DNA of 64,000 bases, taken from NCBI GenBank assembly GCA_029465975.1, contig CM055755.1:6881927-6945926 (forward strand), in the 5' to 3' direction. The first letter of the stretch is position 1. Each line of letters begins with the position of its first letter. A program made the position numbers and the translations under genes. This document shows, piece by piece, positions 23,356-36,056 of the stretch. The stretch is from Dallia pectoralis (Eukaryota; Chordata; Actinopteri; Esociformes; Umbridae). The notes under the pieces were generated by a model. That model was given only the letters and a program-made list of their open reading frames with translations. It was not told the DNA's origin and did not search any database.

Positions 23356-23685
23356 CCATAACCAAAGTATTGCTCTCTCAAAACTACAAGTGCAAACAGA
23401 AACAAATTACCGTATTTGAAATGTCATGAAAAAGATTCTAGCAGCTTCTCAAAATACGCATGCGCTGTAGCCTTAAAAATGAAAATGAATGGTGCCAAAG
23501 TCCGACGAGTGTCTGAGAAAGACATGACAATTACGAGCGTCTGAGAAAGACCGACCAATTACGAGCGTCCAAAATTAAAGACATAAACGACTAGTGTAAA
23601 AATGACATTACACTAGAGAAGTAAGCGAGTGCCAAAAAGATGTAGATACACTTGAACAGATCAAGCGAAAATACATCATTACACT

Positions 23686-23860
23686 CGTTTTGAACGTCTT
23701 ATTAGACAACGTGCGTTGTAGAACAGGTGTTTTGAACGTTTTATTAGACAACGTGCGTTGTAGAACAGGTGTTTTGAACGTTTTATTAGACAACGTGCGT
23801 TGTAGAACAGGCGTTTTGAACCTCTTATTAGACAACGTTTGTTGTAGAACAGGCGTTGTG
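23686..23860. repeat. 42-bp tandem repeat, about 4 copies
   Basis: Unit TTTTGAACGTTTTATTAGAC + AACGTGCGTTGTAGAACAGGTG, inside the right part of the inverted-repeat element. The last copy has diverged. Confidence 0.9.
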
Positions 23861-24079
23861 ATCGTGTGAAATTGCACTTTTGACACTCGCTTTGGACGGC
23901 ATGAGGAGAACGCACGTCTAATAACAGGCGATGTCAGCGTTTTGAACGTTTTCAGCCACAAGAAACGCTTGAAGTGTGTCGCGTTTTCAGCCACTTGGCG
24001 TTCCATACACGCTGACATCACAACTCACGAGACAACTTTTCACCTCGACGAGAAATCTCGTCACACCCCATTCATTTGT

Positions 24080-25280
24080 TTCGATGTTAATTTTGTTTTG
24101 AAGTCATTTCAAGTACTCATACCGATATTGTTTCAAATGTGAACGGTACCTAACATTCATCGTGATAAAGTTGACAAGACCACCAGAAGCGGCATGAAGA
24201 CAGACTAGAACCGGACCAGAACAACAGCCATCCTGTCCTACAAGGGAATTCAAGCCATTGGGTGTTGAAGTCGGACTGACTTCCCCGAATCGGTTGATGT
24301 GAGAAAGAATCTTGAAGTCTCGTTAAAGGTTCTTTATTACAATGATCTTTGAAGATTCACACAGAGTTACACCAATGGTGAAAGGGTGAAAATCTGAATT
24401 ACGTCACACATTCACAGGCTTGTCGTTTCGTGGGCTCCTAATTATCAGTCAGGTCCCTCCTACCTCCCCACAACCTGTTTGTCTCAGTAATTTCGTTTCA
24501 CGAGTTCGCACTTACATGCCAATTAAGGGATAGGTTTAATGCGTATTTGGCATGCTGTCCGGAGGGAGGGTTCCGGGCTCGGCCCGAACCCAGAGTACCC
24601 CCCCCCGCATGTAAGTGGTTACGACTAGAGTTTGACCGGAGAAGGGGGGGTTGGGGGATGCTGCGAACTGTCAGGTGAGACTGCTGAGTCTATATGTACC
24701 CTCTAGCCGTTGATTGCTGAGTGCTTCCACCTGTAATTAATTAGCTGAAAGTCCTCCTCCCGAACCTTGTTAGTAAACCTCATTTATGGAAGGCCACACT
24801 CACACCCTCAAGTTCCCCACATCAGTCATCTGTTTCATGTTAAATCTCCACACGCTGTCAAAGTATTGTCATGTGAACTGAATGACGTGCATCAATCTGA
24901 ACAATGAAATTCTTATGACATGGCAAGCAACATGTAGGTAGCTGGAATAACATATTTCAGCAGAGGGAATTGGTACAGATCCAGATAAGGTTAACGCAGT
25001 GAGACAGCAGAGAGTTCCCAGGACACGGATATGAGGTAGTTTATTGGGTTCAGTAGTCACTACAGGAACCTCTACACGACCTGGTCAAGGTGTGCTTCAG
25101 GAGATAGCCCTGCAAAAGCAAAACAACGGTTTGAAAGTTCATGGACACTTGACTTAATGTGGCTCCTGTGTTAGGGTTTTTCCGATTTCTCATTTCCTTT
25201 CATTGTCGAGACAGGTGCAAGCAGGGAGATAAGAAAAGAGCAGCTATCGAGCTATGACTCCAAGGTTAAGTACCGTCCTG
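24080..25280. other. No gene recognised
   Basis: Includes a C-rich/G-rich patch at 24545-24660. Paired TGTGAG (24297) and CTCACA (24795) could suggest an LTR, but no target duplication was found. Confidence 0.35.
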
Positions 25281-25289
25281 GGCGCTGGC

Positions 25290-26486
25290 AATGCTGCTGC
25301 GGGTGCCCTTTCTAGGCAGCCATTTGCAGGGGAGCCCGGGCCTGAACTGCTCTGTAAACAGAGTTAGTGACTGCTGGGGTCAAGGACTGTCAGGGTCAAG
25401 TCAGGCAGATTCGGACCACGCAGGCTGCCCCAGGCGTTGATGGGAGTGAGTCACAAGGTATCACATCAACGCTCCCTGGATTTCATGAGATGGAACTGCG
25501 GAACTCCAGACAGAGACCCTATAATCGGCGTGTTCAGAAGGTTTTGGGTCTGGCAGGATAAACCTGGTCACAAGGAGAGGTTGAGTTTGACTAAGCCGGT
25601 TTTGTCCATGCTGAAACAGTGGCATCGCGTTAAAAGGCTACATTGTTGGTTGTTGTGCCGTGGGATTGACGATGCCCGTCTAGGTGAATGTCACCAGCTT
25701 TTTTGTTACCAGTTTGCCTATAAGAACCTGTCCTGGAAAGTGTGCATGACCGCATGAGGCTCCGGGGAATAGAAGGCCCACAGAACCTACTGTTTCTGGG
25801 CTGGAATGTATGAAGATGTGGAGCGGTGGGTGAAGGAATTCCAGCGATTCATTTTAACCTAAGATACATGCCCCCATAAAACCATTTTTAGCGTTGCATC
25901 TGATGGAGGTTGTTGCAGTGGATTTCACAGTGCTGGAGCCTGCATCAGATGACCACGAAAATGTATTGGCGGTAACAGATGTTTTCACTCAGGCATTCCC
26001 CACTCGTGATCAGAAAGCAAATACTACAGCCAAAGTCCTACGCAAGGAGTACTGGTTTCTGAAGTACGAGGTACCTGAGAGATTACACTCTGACCAGGGG
26101 AGGTGAAGGTGATCAGGGAGCTGTGTGAGCTGTATGGAGTCAAGAAAACCCGCGCAACACCCCATCACTGTGAGAGGAATGCTCAATGTGAAAGATTTAA
26201 TAGGATTCTTCACGATCCTCTAAGCACACTGCCACCAGAAAAGAAGCGCCATTGGCCTGAACAACTACCCGAGTTGGTGTTTGCATACGATGTGACTCCT
26301 CATGCACAGGTTACTCGCCATATTACTTGCTTTTCGGTGTGTACATCTCCATCTTCCTGTTGGCGCTTTGTTGGCGCAAGAGCAGGTGATCAATAACAAA
26401 CTACGTTTTTTAGGCAAGCAGTAAGAGAGATAAAAAATGTCACTATGGTCACAGTGGTAAGACGGTGCCGTTAAGGCAGGGGAGAA
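25290..26486 (+). pseudogene. Gypsy-type pol relic: integrase region
   Basis: Near 25780-25860 the sequence reads like the end of an integrase zinc-binding region (GMYEDVERWVKEFQRF). Frames 25894-26106 and 26103-26396 carry the integrase core: VVAVDFTVLEP, DVFTQAFPTRDQKANTTA, ERLHSDQG (second catalytic Asp), then a frame change, KTRATPHH, NAQCERFNR (with the catalytic glutamate) and ILHDPLSTLPPEKK. A frameshift and small indels at 26100 and elsewhere break it. Reverse transcriptase, gag and the 5' LTR are not seen. It ends at a purine-rich tract, GGCAGGGGAGAATG, beside the LTR. Confidence 0.82.
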
Positions 26487-26807
26487 TGTAGCCATATGGT
26501 GGGACCAATATTAGTGTATTTGGTTTAGTCCACTAGGGGGCGCTAGTCAGATTTGCGCAGGGAATTTAAGAACACATTTGAGTAATGTACAAGTTGGCTT
26601 CAGCGCAGCATGTTGTAAATTAGATTTTATTTCAATTGTGGTGTACTTGTTTTCTTGTTTTTTTTTACAATACAGCCACTATCGTTATACATTAGTTGCC
26701 TTGCATTTTAGACAAGGAAACTGAGCATCAACCGAACAAGCTTTATTAGAATAAATTTCCCCCAAAATGTGTTTGTGTCCTGTAGTGGTACTTTACACCA
26801 GGCTACA
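26487..26807 (+). mobile_element. 3' LTR of the Gypsy relic
   Basis: Begins TGTAGCC right after the purine tract and ends GGCTACA, a 7-bp terminal inverted repeat with TG...CA ends. An AATAAA at 26750-26755 lies about 50 bp from the end. The position after integrase fits a 3' LTR. Confidence 0.72.
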
Positions 26808-26809
26808 CT

Positions 26810-29560
26810 AATTTGCAAGCAAAAGTTAGTTTCCAATAAAGTCAACATGAGACTGTCTGATTGGCTCCCTTCCTATAGGACAACCAGGTATTGAAGGTGT
26901 GCTTGTGTGTTTGTTTCATATAATTGATTGATGAACGTTTATGTTATTTGTATACAATCTATTACTCTTCTAAACGTTTGAGGATGCATACCTATCGTCA
27001 AATGTTTCTTCTCTGACCTATTCGTATAAATAATTTGTTTGAGAGCTCGAATGCGCAGGGAATTCCTTTGATTCTAATCGTACCGACAAGCGGTTGCTCT
27101 AAAGTAAATACAATCTTTGTAAGAACCTGTTTTGCTGAATCTAGTAAGGGTCTGTTAATTTCTCATATAAACAATAAGTCCTTGATCTTGTCTCAACAAG
27201 TATGTCATACCCAGACTGAAATCTCATCATAATAATGCCTCCATTAACTCTTCAATGAACGATCTGACAGACACAGAGGGTAAGCTACCTGCAGAATGTA
27301 TATTATGTTTGTTTATGTTTGTTTTGCTAGATTCGCAGGTTGGGGCAAAATCCTATTTTTGCTGTCATTATTGCTGCGATTGTTGGTATGACAAAATGCT
27401 TAACCTACCAAGAGTAGCAAAAGCCTAAGGAAATCTGTCAACATAACCACATGAGACTTGAACAACTTAATCACTTGAGACCACATCAAGAAGCACTCAC
27501 GTCCGTTGCATTATTGCGCAATGCAAAGACCAAAAGCTTAAGGGAACACATAAATCACACAAAAGGCCTTGATGAATGAATATATGTTTAAAGATCAAAA
27601 TCTTGTACTGTAAATTTGTTGAGAACAAAATGACATTACGATGGTCAATGGGAACTTAAAGGAACTACTGATTTGGGGGGCTGGATTCAAACGCCAAATC
27701 AAATTAAACAGTTAAAATCACCGGCCGTGAATTTCATCAGGCAACTCATAATGTGACTTGGTGTATAGCGTGGTGATCGTCATGTCACTAGAGGATGCCG
27801 CATTTAATTTGTCTTCTGTAACAGTGGGTTTATATAGCCTATATATATACATACAGGTGGGTATGCATGCTGAAACTGATGACTCCACAAATGAACCAAA
27901 AATACTTCTACTTGTGAAGTTGAAATACAGTGTACTATCGAACATCCATTACACAACACAAATGAGGTAAGGCACTTCTCAGGTCATCATACGTCTCCCA
28001 GACACATGGAGACCCCGGTCAGTCCCATAAATTCAGAAAGCATCACGAGTTAGGCCTCCTTGGTGTAATGTCTTGCCTCAGAGCACCAGACAGGCGGGAA
28101 ATTTCCCTCTGTCAGAAATTCTTCTGTGTTGGGAGTTGCTGTTGAATCGCTTCCATGGTGCTAATCCACAGAAAGTTTCGGTCATAAATACCTTAGGGGA
28201 AGTGCAAGAAAAGAGAGACTAACAATGAGCACAGCTGGGGATAATTATTGGTTTGCAGTGTGATTTGCTGGATATTTAAGTCACTGGAAAATGGTTAGTT
28301 AATGAGCACAGCCGGGCATAATTAGTGGTGACATTTCCCAGTGACTTCACTGTGCTAGTCGCTAACAGCATTGTGCGCCCTGCATCTGGCTATCTGCACT
28401 TCACACTCCAATCACCAACCTAAAACGTGTGCCACCTACATTACTGTCTTGTGTGAAACAAAAACCCTCATCACTCGTGACGGTAACCGGCCCGCAGGGA
28501 GCGGCACTGGAAGACAGCATGCGGGGGCCGGTACTGGAACACAGCATGCGGGGGCATGCTGTAGACGGAGACCGGTTCAGGAACGCCGGAGATTGTAACC
28601 AGCTTAGGAACACACCGGAGACAGCGCCCGTCTCTTGCAGCTCCAATGTAGCAAATGTGTATCAGGAAATCAAAGCGGTCCAGTAAGCTAAACATTTACA
28701 TACACAGATTTAGTAATGACAGAACTTTTGTGGAATTACTAAAGCCCTATGTCAATTACTTGTGCTTTCACCAAGTGCTCGGGGGGAACTAGATTGTTTG
28801 ATGTCATCCGACTTTACATGTTTCGTGTCTTGTCTGTGTGCGATCCTCTCAGGTTACAACTTCGCAAGGGCAAGTGACGCCATCTACAGAGTGGGGGAGT
28901 GGGGGACAATGAAGGTGACAAACAGAAGGGTACAAACGGGGTACATACAGAGACGGCGATCAGTGTGATTGTGTCTGATGGGATATGGGAGCAATAAGGA
29001 GGAATTAAAGAGCTAGATGGAGATGAGATCTGAACCGTTGATAGCTGCTCGACATACAAGGCCAATGTTGTGGGAGTAGAGCTCCGGAAGCTGATACAAT
29101 GTTGCGTCTGGAGTTGCTTAGGATTTTATAGTATTTTATTGCACCACGGGAAAATGTTGGGAGTAAACTGTTCAGCCCTTAACAAAGATCAAATGTTACT
29201 CCCACACATTATCTTTATTATATTAGCGGCAGGAAAACCAAGAGCTGGTATGTGAAAGCCCTTACGTGCAAACCTTGAACGATTCATATGTGGTGTTTAC
29301 AATCTGGGATTGGCCAAATCTACCGCAATTCAGGTGTGGTTGGGAGGTGAAGATTTGCGTTTCCAAGTGGGAATTTCACTTTATAATTTGGAAAAACCTC
29401 TACATCACAACATCATTCGAGGATTTATTTCTGTCTGCAGCTGTATGTGGCTTGGCTGCGTGCGACAGGGTGCGACTGTACGCGGCAGTATCCGGCTGTA
29501 TGCGGCTGTATGTGGCTGTCTTGCCTACAATGCCACTCTCCATTAAAGCTTTCATCAACT
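26810..29560. other. No gene recognised
   Basis: About 2.7 kb of non-coding DNA. Short frames at 28370-28690 on both strands include GCATGCGGGGGC direct repeats (28518, 28548). I find no conserved protein motif. Confidence 0.4.
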
Positions 29561-29570
29561 AGTCGTTTTA

Positions 29571-29910
29571 ACCCACAGTCGAGCAGCTGATGTATTTGAA
29601 ATATTTTGTTAGAACAGACGGCAATCATCTCGAGCTTCAAAGCATTTCTACAAGTCCTCTCCATAAATTGACTCCATTTGTCCCATTCCAGAGGCAGAAC
29701 TAACACATTGAATTAGTGTGTTTGTTAGGATTTATAGCTTTACTCTTCATTGAACCACAGTCGGATGGTACCAATCCAGGACAACTTTTTTGACGACACG
29801 TTAAGGTTCTCTCCACATTCATAAGTGCTGATTGTGTTAATTAGCAGACTCTCCATCTTGCAGTACGTTTTAAAATCAGCTGTATTAAATTAGAGTACCC
29901 TGCTTCATTA
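29571..29910. repeat. Local duplication, copy 1 (unique part)
   Basis: About 340 bp that recurs at 31283-31625 with more than 90% identity by eye, e.g. CATCTCGAGCTTCAAAGCAT and CGGATGGTACCAATCCAGGA. It is followed in both places by the same minisatellite. Confidence 0.92.
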
Positions 29911-31145
29911 CATTACATTACCCAGCTTCATGACACTACAGTATCCAGCTTCATTACATTACAGTACCCAGCTTCCTTACATTACCCAGCTTCATTACAT
30001 TACAGTACCCAGCTTCATTACAGTACCCAGCTTCATTACAGTACCCAGCTTCATTACATTACAGTACCCAGCTTCATTACAGTACCCAGCTTCATTACAT
30101 TACAGTACCCAGCTTCATTACAGTACCCAGCTTCATTACATTACAGTACCCAGCTTCCTTACATTACCCAGCTTCATTACAGTACCCAGCTTCATGAAAC
30201 AACAGTACCCAGCTTCATTACATTACCCATTACAGTACCCAGCTTCATTACATTACAGTACCAATCTTCATGACACTATAGTACCCAGCTTCATGAAACA
30301 ACAGTACCCAGCTTCATTACATTACAGTACCCAGCTTCCTTACATTACCCAGCTTCATTACAGTACCCAGCTTCATTACATTACAGTACCCAGCTTCATT
30401 ACAGTACCCAGCTTCATTACATTACAGTACCCAGCTTCCTTACATTACCCAGCTTCATTACAGTACCCAGCTTCATTACATTACAGTACCCAGCTTCATT
30501 ACAGTACCCAGCTTCATTACATTACAGTACCCAGCTTCCTTACATTACCCAGCTTTATTACAGTACCCAGCTTCCTTACATTACCCAGCTTCATTACAGT
30601 ACCCAGCTTCATTACATTACAGTACCCAGCTTCATTACAGTACCCAGCTTCATTACATTACAGTACCCAGCTTCCTTACATTACCCAGCTTCATTACAGT
30701 ACCCAGCTTCATTACATTACAGTACCCAGCTTCATTACAGTACCCAGCTTCATTACATTACAGTACCCAGCTTCCTTACATTACCCAGCTTTATTACAGT
30801 ACCCAGCTTCCTTACATTACCCAGCTTCATTACAGTACCCAGCTTCATTACATTACAGTACCCAGCTTCATTACAGTACCCAGCTTAATTACAGTACCCA
30901 GCTTCATTACATTACAGTACCCAGCTTCCTTACATTACCCAGCTTCATTAGAGTACCCAGCTTCATGAAACAACAGTACCCAGCTTCATTACATTACCCA
31001 GCTTCATTACACTACAGTACCCAGCTTCATTACATTACAGTACCAATCTTCATGACACTATAGTACCCAGCTTTATGAAACAACAGTACCCAGCTTCATT
31101 ACATTACCCAGCTTCATTACATTACCCAGCTTCATGACACTACAG
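29895..31145. repeat. Minisatellite CATTACAGTACCCAGCTT, large array
   Basis: About 1.25 kb of 18- to 23-bp units (CATTACAGTACCCAGCTT, CATTACATTACAGTACCCAG + CTT, CCTTACATTACCCAGCTT). Blocks of several units recur in the same order, indicating amplification of larger segments. A 377-codon plus-strand frame spans it only because stops are absent from the units. Confidence 0.95.
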
Positions 31146-31282
31146 CAGCTTCTTTCCCAAAGAACATGTTTTTTGGAAGTGGAAGTTCCATTAAGGAGGA
31201 CACATTCCTGCTGGCCACGCAGTGTTTACCCAGAGTCCAACTCCAAGATGTTATCTGTAAATATTCAGCCAGAGATATTCAG

Positions 31283-31625
31283 CCACAGTCAAGCAGCTGA
31301 TCGGAAATGTCTTTGAAATATTTTGTTAGACGCCAATCATCTCGAGCTTCAAAGCATTTCTACAAGTCCTCTCCATAAATTGACTCCATTTGTCCCATTC
31401 CAGAGGCAGAACTAACACATTGAATTAGTGTGTTTGTTAGGATTTATAGCTTTACTCTTCATTGAACCACAGTCGGATGGTACCAATCCAGGACAACTTT
31501 TTTGACGACACGTTAAGGTTCTCTCCACATTCATAAGTGCTGATTGTGTTAATTAGCAGACTCTCCATCTTGCAGTACGTTATTTTAAAATCAGCTGTAT
31601 TAAATTAGAGTACCCAGCTTCATTA
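31283..31625. repeat. Local duplication, copy 2 (unique part)
   Basis: Second copy of 29571-29910, direct orientation, offset about 1.71 kb. Small differences include an insertion near 31305 and loss of a few bases near 31330. Confidence 0.92.
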
Positions 31626-31925
31626 CATTACATTACCCAGCTTCATGACACTACAGTACCCAGCTTCATGACACTACAGTACCCAGCTTCATGACACTAC
31701 AGTACCCAGCTTATTGACACAACAGTATCCAGCTTCACTACAGTAGCCAGCTTCATTTTACTACAGTACCCAGCTTCACTACAGTACCCAGCTTCATGAC
31801 ACTACAGTACCCAGCTTATTGACACAACAGTATCCAGCTTCACTACAGTAGCCAGCTTCATTACACTACAGTACCCAGCTTCACTACAGTACCCAGCTTC
31901 ATGACACTACAGTACCCAGCATATT
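31605..31925. repeat. Minisatellite attached to duplication copy 2
   Basis: CATGACACTACAGTACCCAG + CTT units with variants. The same family as 29895-31145 but with a different dominant unit, so the two arrays have evolved separately since duplication. Confidence 0.92.
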
Positions 31926-31929
31926 TGTA

Positions 31930-32345
31930 AGTGCAGGTGCATTAGTCAGAAAAGCTTTACAGGATATTTGCCCAGTACCCTGAAGCACAACCTCTATGGT
32001 AGAGCTGGCATTCAGACACCAGCTGTATGTAGGGCCAACGCACAAGCCCATGTAACCCCCGAACAGAACAGAAAAAAGTTTTCGTCTTTCACCCTGTTTT
32101 AATACATCTGGATGGATGTACATTCGAATAAAGGCAAAGGATTCCTCCAGCCCCCAATGGCTAGTGACAATCTCATTGGTCTCTGGAGTTACTGAAGGCT
32201 TATCTTCTTGGAGAATGTTGCAAAACGTCACAAACACAGTTCAGGACATGTGTGACAGCATTTTATGGACTGGAGTTCTGAAGGGTGCTACTGGCCCGAC
32301 TCCTGAATAAGTCCTTGGTATTAATATATTGTTTGGTGTTTCTGT
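31930..32345. other. Unassigned; minus-strand open frame of unknown value
   Basis: The minus strand is open for 112 codons (32237-31899), including GGYMGLCVGPTYSWCLNASS. I do not recognise the product. It may be a repeat remnant. Confidence 0.25.
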
Positions 32346-32349
32346 TATA

Positions 32350-32960
32350 CAATCAATCAATCAATCAAATTTATTTATACAGCCCTTTTTACAACAAAGT
32401 TCTCAAAAAGTGCTTTTGCAATCACCCAGCCTGAATCCGACAGAGCACACATCAACAAGTTGAACAAGAAACAAGTTGAACAAGTTGATACACGGCGGCT
32501 AGGAAAAACTCCCTGAAGGTCAGATTTAGGAAGAAACCTGAGAGGAACCAGGCTCCGGGAGGTTTGATGGGTATGATAGATCTGGAGGACGAAACTCTGG
32601 TAGCATCAGCTGTTCCGTCGGCCGCACAATCAGGGGCCTCAGGATGAATCCAGCATATGTGTCCAAGTTCTAGTTCCCGCCACAACAGTATACCAGCACA
32701 ATTCTTTGAAGGAGACAGGGGGGGTTAGTGAAACTATGGCCATGAACGGGTAAACCCAGGACACGGCCAGACAGATGTAAGTAGAGACAAGACACAAGGA
32801 GAGGTTAGACACCCTGATTCTCTACGTCCCCGGCACCATAGTATAGCAGCATAAATCTTAGAATGAGACAGGGTCTGGTCCAGAGAAGCCGTGGCCCAGA
32901 CAGTAACACCGAAACAGGGCCCAATAGGCCGGAAAACACCCAACCACTTACAACCGTCCA
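32350..32960 (-). repeat. Fish interspersed repeat with (TCAA)n end
   Basis: Starts (TCAA)n then AAATTTATTTATACAGCCCT, and contains GGCTAGGAAAAACTCCCTGA (32498), which I recognise from abundant salmoniform-type repeats. Its first 95 bp match 15058-15155 inverted. It is probably the 3' part of an L2-related or derived SINE-like element. Confidence 0.65.
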
Positions 32961-32964
32961 GACA

Positions 32965-35018
32965 TTAGATCCTACAGCCAATGTCCAGCTACTTGCATCT
33001 GTTTATTCAATCATGATTTAGACATTTTTACAATCCACTATGTCTGGAACACCGGTTTCCAGGCAAGGCAGTTTGGGGACCGGTGTCTTCAGCTCTTTAT
33101 ACATTTTTTCTGCAAGTCTGTATTTTTGCGGTCTTTGCCTGAGGGAATATCTCAGAGTTCACTGTAATGTGGTGGGAAACACGGGGTTGGAACACAGGCC
33201 CGGAAGCATGAGAAGTATCCTGCCTCCTCAAAGATTAAATTTCCGCCCTTTGGGGGATTGTGGGGAAGTGACGGGTAGATATGTCCTGAGGTGTGTTGGT
33301 GATGGGTTGTGCAGATTGTTCAGATGTAATGGACAGGTGGTCCATAGGAGATCAGTCCAGGAGTCGGTGTGTAGGGCGGAGATGGTGGCGAGGATTCCTG
33401 GGATGAGCTGGGCGGAGGCCATTAAGAGTGGTGTTGTGTCGAGACTCACAGCGGTGTTAAGCACCATACAGTCTGGGAATACAGTCAGCATACAGTCAGT
33501 ATACAGTCTGCATACAGTCTGCATACAGTCTGCATACAGTCTGGTCAGATAGAAGTGAGTTGTGGCTGGAGATCAGGCCCGGAGTGCTAATCGGGAGAAT
33601 CGGGAGTTTTCCCGGTGGGCCGCAGGCTGTTGGGCCGTTGACGAGGGAAGGGAACGCAATTGTATCGTCGGTTTACTTGCCTCCGTGTGGAGTCGGCCAC
33701 AGTGAGCAATTAGTGAAACTCTCTTGGCATTTATGTAGACCTTTTGGACATATCTGCTGTGGTTAAAACAATACAAAAACCTATTGCGCTGCGGCGTTTT
33801 GCCACTGTAAATTGATACAATATGAAAACCCATATTATCAAAACCCGGGCTAAGAGCGCAGGACGGAGCGCAGGACGGAGCGGTGGGTAGTGCGGAGCCG
33901 TAGGGCGCTGGTTCCATTCCCCCCGGTGGATGTGAAGTTTTGTCTTAATTACGTTCAAATACGTTTCACCAGTAACGTAGTCGCGTGTTCCAACAATAGT
34001 TCCCAGGGAACGTAATTGTTGAGATATGGTTTATTTATTTTGCATGCGTTGCTAGATGGGCTGGCAGGTGAGAGTAGTTTTTTCCACACTAAAATGTGTT
34101 AAGCACCGGCCAAGTAGTGCTGTTATTTGTATTTATTGATAATTTTGAACCGCTTTCTGTTATTTGTATTTATTGATAATTTTGAACAGCTTTCTGTTAT
34201 TTGTATTTATTGACATTCACATTTTAAATGGAGCTTTCCGTTACAGGATATTCTTAGCAAATGACTTCCATTGCATGTTATTACAAAACATACTTTAAGC
34301 AAGTAAACACTTTTATTGAACAGCTTTCTGTTATTTGTATTTATTGATATTTGTCAAATAAAATGGTTGTAAAGATTCTAAAGACAGCATACGTTTTAAA
34401 CAGTACATCAGCCCAACCCCCCCCGGAAAAATCTATTGTTATTCAGAATCAAGTTGCTACAAAACCGGTGGTTGAAGTGGTTTGGCTTCGGGGGACAAAG
34501 TAATTGCAACGTCAACTCAAAATGAAGCAACTTCTTCTCTTGGTTGCTTGTCTCCGGCTCAAGACAAGCTGAATAAATAGTTATGCCCTTTAAATGTGTG
34601 CCTGTGTTTTTCTGGAAGACAACATGACATATTAGTGTGGCTTTTAGTAGCCATAGGAAGTATGAATGACTCGAATGATATGGTAGAAGACCGGGGCACT
34701 GTAGGCGCTGAACCGGAGATTTACAGAGCTTACGCATAGAACCGGGCACCACGTTACTGGCAATGTCACTGTTTACGCAGAATCGTGAAATATAAAATGA
34801 ATGTTTTTCTAAGATCGTCCACACACAAACATTGGAAATTGCAAACGGTCGCTCTGCATGACTTTCAACAGCCAAGAAAAATGTCAACATAGGTCCAGTA
34901 TGTTGTTGATTGGCATCGTCACTCCTTCCACCAACATATATCATGGAAAATGAATACATGTCCTAGTGTGCGATGGGCCGAGAATAAATAAATCGCTGTG
35001 AAGCTGTGTTTCACTATG
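32965..35018. other. No confirmed gene; short direct repeats
   Basis: TTTCTGTTATTTGTATTTAT recurs at about 34095, 34155, 34190 and 34325. CATACAGTCTG is repeated at 33466-33541. Long frames at 33040-33552 (plus) and 34959-34408 (minus) lack recognisable motifs, and I do not call them genes. Confidence 0.4.
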
Positions 35019-35165
35019 ATTAAAACTAGGGATGCACCGAAATGAAAATTCTTGGCCGAAACCGAAAACCGAAAAAGAGGAAACCAAGACCGAAAACCGA
35101 AAACCGAAACACCGAAATAAATTATGCCAATTATTAGTACCATTGCATTTATGGATATGAGGCAC

Positions 35166-35732
35166 CAAGGGCGTAGGTTTGGTCTCAGCTTCGGTGGGGA
35201 CATCTCTCCCCCCTCATCCGGCAAGTGAACTTTTACTGAGAATAATGTGATTATTTTTGCGTTTAGTTGAGACAATAGCCTGTTGCTTTTAGATGGTAAT
35301 GCTGTTTGTCAGATTCAATATATTGTAGCGACCCTGGTGGTGCCACTACTCCGCCCCTACTAATGGGATATCCCAAATAGGCCACATTACATAAGCAAAA
35401 TATACACAGGAAACATTTCCACTGTTTATTGTGACTGCAAGATTCTAACATATGGGGTATGTATTAACAGAAAGCACTGGTAACTTTACTGTTGTCTTCA
35501 GTCACTCTCCTGTGTACTTATAGCGTGTCAGATAACTCCCCTCCCCTAGGTTTTTTAGCCAATCAAATTACGGCGTTTCTAGTACCGTCCTCCTGGCGCT
35601 GCGGTCGGAATTGACCCAAATCGCTTCACAAACTCATAACGGAGTTCGCTAAAATATTAGTGGGGACAATTTAGTCATGTTAAAATGTTGTTGGGGACAT
35701 GTCCCCAGCGTCCCCCCTAAATCTACGCCCAT
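35166..35732. mobile_element. Second hAT-like element nested in the first
   Basis: Inverted ends CAAGGGCGTAGGTTT and AAATCTACGCCCATG. The flanking 8-bp sequences TGAGGCAC (35158-35165) and TGAAGCAC (35733-35740) differ at one base. A GGGGACATGTCCCC-type motif lies near the right end. No coding sequence. Confidence 0.8.
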
Positions 35733-35939
35733 GTGAAGCACTTTCTTGCAGGATTTCACTGAACATATCAGACAACGAGGGTACATGCCCCTCATCTAGT
35801 GCAGAGAGACGAGTCTTTTTTCTGCGCTCTGATCTCGGTGCGCTGCTGCTCCGTGCGCTGCTGCTCCGTGCCCTACTGCTCCGTGCGCTGCTGCTCCGTG
35901 CCCTACTGCTCGGTGCGCTATTTCTCCGTCTCCACGCGG

Positions 35940-36056
35940 GTTCTCCGCATCCATCGCCGCCTGGATCATTTCTCGTGCGCGCTGCTTTATTTCTGCATCC
36001 AAGTAATGGTCTTTATAACGCGGATCAAGTACAGTCGCGATGAAGTGCAGAGGATC
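35940..36056 (-). pseudogene. hAT transposase fragment
   Basis: The frame reads HFIATVLDPRYKDHYLDAEI and continues as charged helix. (I/L)ATxLDPRYK is a typical segment of the hAT transposase C-terminal half, upstream of the dimerisation region. DDE catalytic residues and the BED finger are absent, so the fragment is inactive. The following HGAAAHGAVG residues come from a short repeat at 35825-35925. Confidence 0.75.

Larger units (their letters stand above)
20574..24070. mobile_element. 3.5-kb terminal-inverted-repeat element with fold-back interior
   Basis: Left end AAGGGTGTGGCGAGACG; reversed right end TGGGGTGTGACGAGATT. A perfect 9-bp direct repeat TTCATTTGT flanks it (20565-20573, 24071-24079). 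Both ends carry CTCG-rich subterminal sequence. The interior is AT-rich fold-back sequence and several tandem arrays, with no transposase frame, so it looks non-autonomous. The size of the duplication (8-9 bp) suggests hAT-like integration, which is inference. Confidence 0.7.

Noticed and set aside
24297..24800. Possible LTR from TGTGAG...CTCACA ends
   Set aside because: No flanking duplication, and a six-base inverted match is too weak.
29930..31063. 377-codon plus-strand open frame
   Set aside because: It is made entirely of minisatellite units without stops; there is no conserved domain or splice evidence.
33040..33552. 170-codon plus-strand frame
   Set aside because: Ends in CATACAGTCTG repeats and shows no recognisable domain.
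34408..34959. 183-codon minus-strand frame
   Set aside because: No motif, no repeat-domain pattern and no splice context; amino-acid usage looks like translated non-coding DNA.
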